A DNA stretch of 64,000 nt from Collybiopsis luxurians FD-317 M1 (lineage: Eukaryota; Basidiomycota; Agaricomycetes; Agaricales; Omphalotaceae), in NCBI GenBank assembly GCA_000827265.1, contig KN834753.1, forward strand, positions 340,686 through 404,685, written 5' to 3'. Within the stretch, counting starts at the first letter, position 1; the number at the start of each line of letters is the position of its first letter. Both the position numbers and the translations under genes were made by a program. Shown piece after piece: positions 59,171 through 64,000 of the stretch. A model generated the notes under the pieces. The model made no database searches, was not told the DNA's origin, and saw only the letters and a program-made list of their open reading frames with translations.

Positions 59171-59931
59171 ACTGCTTTGCAATGGAATGAGACGATAGGA
59201 TTGGAATTATTGCGGACTTCGCGGTAGGGAATTCCTGGTAGACGAAGTTTCTGTTCAGTTAGACGGATTTTGCTGGTTCTGTGGCTCCACGGTACAAGGA
59301 TTATAGGTCTCGCTTGTGCCAGGAGTTTTGAACGGTGTGGGGAATTATTTCGGCGTTAGCGCCTGACATCCGTGTGATGATGTCCGCTATACAATTGAGA
59401 CTGGAAGCTGCAGGAAGCTTTGTCCTATGAGGTCCCGGAAGGTTCCGGACAGGACAGCGGCTATCCAAGTGCTAGCATTAGGGTGTAGAAATTATCTCAA
59501 GTGGGGAGCTCAACATATTTGCTTCTGGCCTCCTATCGCTGACTTTAACTATCGAGATTTCCACGAAGCTACATGTATATTAACCCTTGATATTATAGTT
59601 TGTACAAAGTTGACTGCCACTTTTCCGCGAACCGTAACATCAATTTTTCAACAACAACTTCACATTAAGACGACATTTATATCAATTGGCGGTGTAGCTT
59701 TCACAAAAAGGTTTTTCACCGGGCGTGTAAGGAATCGAACGACCGGACCACCAGCAAGCCTTCAGGCCTCAGGCCTCAGTTCATACCGGGTACGTTGCTA
59801 CAAGATTCAAAGCATATATTAGGCCTATCGAGGATATGAATCTATCGAGTGACTTGGTACGGTAAGTAGTTGTTAAGCACGTAGTTTTCAAAGACTGTTC
59901 ATTCAGCTTATTGCTATCACTGGTAAACAAG
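59171..59931. other. Intergenic region
   Basis: Upstream side of gene D. No gene seen. Confidence 0.45.
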
Positions 59932-60054
59932 GCCTTCTTAGCTCGGTGGTAGAGCATTCCGTTTTCTTCGTTCACCGACCTGTTCGAGAGTTGTAATTCC
60001 ATGCATGCAAACGCGAAGTAGCCCAGACTGACGGTCATCTGGGAGATCCCTTGT
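59932..60054 (+). repeat. tRNA-like 5' half fused to a repeat body
   Basis: 59932-59955 matches the acceptor strand and D arm of the tRNA-Thr at 31785-31867 with one change (GCCTTCTTAGCTCGGTGGTA, then GAGC). After it, the tRNA similarity stops and the block shared with 43516-43616 begins. No anticodon stem or T arm can be folded. It looks like a truncated tRNA or the head of a tRNA-derived SINE. Confidence 0.55.
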
Positions 60055-60304
60055 TTACAAGTTTACAATATGATGTTTACCTATGCCCGAAACGAGCTAA
60101 GACTACAAGTAGTCTCGACGAACCAGACTGTCTGCATAAGCGAAATGCCTATGTAGTAAGCGATGTACTAGGGATGACGGCCTAATGCGGAGGGTAAAGG
60201 GATCGGGATGATGGAAAAGTATGTAGAATACAGTAATGACATCAAGATATACGCGAAGTCGTTCAATGGCATGGGATGGAAGAGATGTCTCGATTGTCGA
60301 GTTG

Positions 60305-60503
60305 TTCTCGTTGATGTTTTCATCTTGCGTCAGTGATCAATAATTCATTCATGAGCCCTCTCAAGGTAATCTCCATTGTTATTGGTACATTCAGACCACA
60401 GTAACATCTCTGCCTCGCATTCTATCTGGGCTATAGATTGAAAATTGTGCTCGTGCCTCGGTTCACGCATAGTAGTCCTCACGTCCTCATGGTTCATATG
60501 GAT
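60305..60503 (+). repeat. B-family upstream region, copy before B3
   Basis: Matches 43624-43810. It is joined directly to the middle of B exon 2, so exon 1 has been deleted. Confidence 0.6.
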
Positions 60504-61118
60504 AGCCGTGCCTGTACTAAAACCCCGTCTGACTCTTCAACGACGTTGCATAGCTCGCCGCTGGATCCGATTGGTGGTACATCACCCTCCCAAGGCACGA
60601 TACAGTTCAACTATTCTTGCCACTTCCCATGTCAATTCGGCAAGGGACCTGACATTGATGGTCGCCATCTGCTAGCAGAATTGTTTCAGGGCTTCTTGGG
60701 CGCTGACGGGACTGATGACTGCTCAATTTCGCCCGAAATGGCATTCAGCGAAGGTAGATACGACGAATGTAAGGAGGACATTCAAAATCCTTCTTACTTT
60801 GACGGCTACTCGGAAAGATTCCGAGTGACTTCGCCTAGGGTTTTGGAGATGAGCTTAAGACGACGCCCAAGCCAGGAACAAATTTGCTCACCTGTAACAG
60901 ATGCGGTGGAACCATGGCGGCAAGGCATAACCTCGCATAACTTGATTAGTTAGTCGGTGACAATCCGGAATCTTACAAGCAGATTTTGACCTTGCAACGT
61001 AGATCATATCCATAGTCATTGGAAACAGGCCTTATCACTGTATTGCAGAGTGTGGCCGAACCTTTGGCACAAAAGATGTTCCTAAAAGGCATCGAACGAC
61101 TTGCTAGACGCTGGCGAA
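60504..61118 (+). pseudogene. B3: broken B-family zinc-finger gene
   Basis: The sequence aligns with B2 from about 44977 onward: [75 protein letters not shown]. Exon 1 and the first part of exon 2 are missing. A shift before the fingers puts LLTCNRCGGTMAARHNL out of frame. A 2-bp deletion destroys the finger linker (HSH followed by TGG instead of ACTGGA). No functional protein is expected. The 3' flank still matches B2. Confidence 0.72.
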
Positions 61119-63771
61119 TCTGAGCTGCAAAACATTGGACAGAACTCAATCTAGCCAGCATCCTTTGCCATAGTTTGCACATACGTTACTTCCTTTTCTC
61201 ATGTTTCAGCCTGTGTTATCGTTCTTGAGAAACAGTGTACCAAACTTGGACTTTCTCTGACTCTCTGACCCTTTTTTTCTGCTCATCTTTCATCAACGAC
61301 ATCACCACCATCTGGAGATGTTACAACGTGGCTCCAGAGATTCTTCATACATATCCCAGATGTATCCTAGAAATAGCCGTAAACATACTACTGGACATGA
61401 ATTTAATTTCGATTGTCCTCATGAGCCTTATTTGAATCATAGTTTGAAGTGATCCCGATACGGAACAACTTCAAGCACAATCTGCCAAATCCTCGTGCTC
61501 GCTTTTACAGCTTTGCAGGTTCGAAATAGAGAAGACCGATGAATAAACAACATCTTTGAATAAGTGCATTTATCCCTTCACCTTGGCGGCGTTCCATCTG
61601 GCTTTTTGAAGCAACAAACTCGACAGTTATACAATCAAAGGAGCCAACGGGTGAGAGACGATATAAATTCCTGGTCTTAAGCCTCCTCGTGCTCAGGGAT
61701 ATTCAGAATGGAGCCACCTGAACTGAAACAGTCACGTCCTCGGTTCAAATGTACTTTCAGATAATCTGGACTATATGCTCCTTATTCTACCTCTACGGGA
61801 ACTGAACCGAACCATGTTTCATCTTTTCTTTACTACAAAACATTTTTAACGGAAAAATAATGACGGATAACCCTCAATGTCTATGCTCACTATTACGAGC
61901 TCGTGAGGGAAAAAGTTTCCGTGTCCTCGGTCCAATCACGTTCGACCGAATTGGATTAATTGCCACAAGAATAAAGCAAATATCAGGTGTATCAAGTGTA
62001 AAAGTATACATATACGTATCCACCAATTGACTTGAGTATGGTCATGGTAGGAGAAGCTCGGAAAACTGATGTTCATCCAAATTAAAAGCATGTGGCTTGT
62101 TCCGACTCAGGGTCACCCGTTGGTGACGATTCTAGCACATTGGCTGACGAATTTATACGGAACCGGACTTTTTTTTCCAGTGCTCAGTATTATCTTGCAA
62201 GTGGCTCGTGTCTGAAGCCTTACTGGACCTTTAAACCAGTGCAAGCCAACTTTCTGGGTTGCACGTGTCTGCGAGCTCTGCGCACTGTTCAAGCCTCAAA
62301 GCCGACAGTTCAACGTCGGCCACCTAGTTTCAACCATTCTTGGTATTACCAGACATCACCGAATTGACGGCAGTCAACACAAACACCCCGATCTCCTGCT
62401 CGTTCACAGCATTGATGAACCTGTAGGCAATCTGTTGGTCCGATTCTACATACGATGATAAGCGTAATTAAACGCTATCTTTCCTTGAAGCCTCTTTGTT
62501 TTAATTCAGACCAAACGATCAGGAGGACAGGACAGAACTATCCGAAAAAGTGAATATTGAGCGAGAAAATCTGTCTGCAGGATTTCGGATAATCGAGCCT
62601 GGGATATGGTCGACCCACTCACAAAGCTAGTATCCACGTCGGCGTGTTTTAATTTTAACTTGAGTCTGGCGTTGACTGACTTTATTAAAGTGATTGAAGT
62701 CTACATCGCAGTCTATATCCTGCTTAATGCAGGGGTGAAACGCGAACATACGAACTTAAAATGTTGAACAAAGTTTCTACTTACAGCCTGAGATGCACGA
62801 CTACCTACGGGAAGAATTTATAGCCTTGCCTTCCTCGGGCTGCTACTTTACCGGACATTCACACAGGCCATGAAACAGGACGCGTTAAGCTGGGGCTGAT
62901 AGAACGGCCAGATCGACAGTGTACGCGCCTGACATACGGAAGGAAACTTCCGCTTCGGTTCTTCTTGCTAGAACCGCGGTGATATCTCTCACTATTTCAG
63001 CGGAAGGCTTTAGAAGGAGAACGAAGGAAAGGTCTCCTAAATCTCAGATCAAATGTAGTTAGCAAATCCCGAGGAAGTTGGAGTCGCGCTTCTCGATGAC
63101 CATTTTTTCAGAGCCCGACATTTTTTTTTTTACTGCCAGTTGACGTTGAACGTTTGATTCATTGTTGTACATTCTTCAGTCCTTGGTGCAGGTACATACG
63201 TACCTACGGATTGAAGGTAGCAAGCCGTAGATACCACTCAAGGACTAGACTACTCCAACTTGATAGTCCCAACACAACGTGGCTTGATTTGATGAAACAT
63301 TTACGGGGTGGTTACCTTTCCCATAGCTTAGCAGAATAGAGGCTTCTTCAAGTTGATCGTGCCTCTTAGTCTCTGAGAAGATCGGTTTTTTCATAGTTGA
63401 TTTCAATAGAAGTTACAGTGACGCCCGTTCTCAAAAACATCATAATACGGGTATTAATTCGGGCTGGGCTTGAGAAGTCTCCTGGGCACGGGTTTACTAA
63501 TTTTACCTAGTTTCGGGGAAACCATCGAGGGAGAACAAAGACAATCGTATTGGACATTTAACACGCCTTGATGAGGCAATTCTCGTTAAACAGCAATGAA
63601 ATCTAATTCTAAAGGCTGTTGTTGGTGTGGAATATGTGGAATATCGGCCTATACCGAAGGCAGAAGCACTGACTCGTCTTCCGCCGCTTGCATATGTTCC
63701 GAAATCAGCCAGGATATATAAGAGATTATGTTACTTGCAGACGGTCGAACACCCACTTCTACCTCTCCAGA
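61119..63771 (+). repeat. B-A spacer, copy S4
   Basis: About 2.65 kb between broken B3 and A4, aligned along its length with S2. It ends with the A-type TATA box (63715-63722). No conserved reading frame. Confidence 0.7.
63715..63722 (+). promoter_or_regulatory. TATA box of A4
   Basis: TATATAAG about 50 bp upstream of the A4 start codon. Confidence 0.55.
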
Positions 63772-64000
63772 ATGTTTTCTTCCCAGTCTTCCCCCACTTG
63801 GTATTGATTTTTTTCTGGCGTAGAATTTTTACCAATTTCTGTCTTTTGTCCTAGGCTGTCTCAAGGCTACCCATCGAACGCGAACTGGGACGAAGAGAAT
63901 TTTCAGGCTCACTGTTATTCCAGGCAGGAAACCCATTTGAACCAGACACAATCAGCTCCTTACACCCCTCCGCTTGTATTCAACGACGACAAGAGCCAGC
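63772..64000 (+). CDS. A4: zinc-finger protein of the A family, 3' partial
   Basis: Exon 1 is MFSSQSSPT plus a split Trp codon (ATG at 63772). The intron ends TCTTTTGTCCTAG. Exon 2 begins LSQGYPSNANWDEENFQAHC and continues YSRQETHLNQTQSAPYTPPL, VFNDDKSQ to the window end. The frame is open throughout. The finger exons would lie beyond 64000. Confidence 0.7.

Noticed and set aside
1..64000. CRISPR arrays, bacterial operons or ribosome binding sites
   Set aside because: The sequence is eukaryotic with introns throughout; no regular spacer-repeat array was seen.

Overview
The window looks like a chromosomal segment of a basidiomycete fungus, probably an Agaricomycete. The genes are dense and broken by many 45-65 bp GT-AG introns. 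Recognisable proteins are fungal or pan-eukaryotic housekeeping types, and one tRNA gene carries a short intron. All exon models were read by eye from splice signals and family motifs, so boundaries are approximate where stated.

Left half (1-31 kb) is conventional. In order it holds: a gamma-tubulin complex component (5' end outside the window); a DUF3820-like protein; a Barentsz/CASC3 exon-junction protein; an epoxide-hydrolase-type alpha/beta hydrolase; a repeat-bearing gap with a possible membrane-protein relic; a heme-thiolate peroxidase-like gene; the THO subunit THOC3/Tex1; an orphan protein with seven predicted membrane spans, a long loop and a long tail; a PQ-loop membrane protein; a small secreted protein; the lipin/PAH1 phosphatidate phosphatase; and an FAD-dependent monooxygenase. 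Several neighbours are divergent and share short promoters (CASC3/hydrolase, 7-TM/PQ-loop, RRN3/NDUFB9).

Right half (31-64 kb) is very different. Two ordinary housekeeping genes, RRN3 and NDUFB9 (39-42.6 kb), sit as an island between direct and inverted duplications. The duplicated material consists of two related families of two-finger C2H2/C2HC zinc-finger genes, called A and B here, arranged B - about 2.4-2.8 kb non-coding spacer - A on the same strand. B1/A1 lie inverted at 34.3-38.4 kb. B2/A2 and an extra A3 lie at 44.5-52.9 kb. A broken B3 followed by A4 lies at 60.5 kb to the window end. A further B relic is split over 55.3-57.4 kb. Both arms also carry an unidentified short coding relic (C) and a frame-broken copy of TIP41, in mirror order, with an intact tRNA-Thr at the outer edge of the left arm and a tRNA-like 5' half near 59.9 kb. 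The A copies keep an intact frame, splice sites and TATA box while neighbouring copies of B, C and TIP41 have decayed, which suggests the zinc-finger genes are what has been retained. A separate small gene at 58.3-59.2 kb ends in a motif that I associate with Agaricomycete NACHT/STAND proteins.
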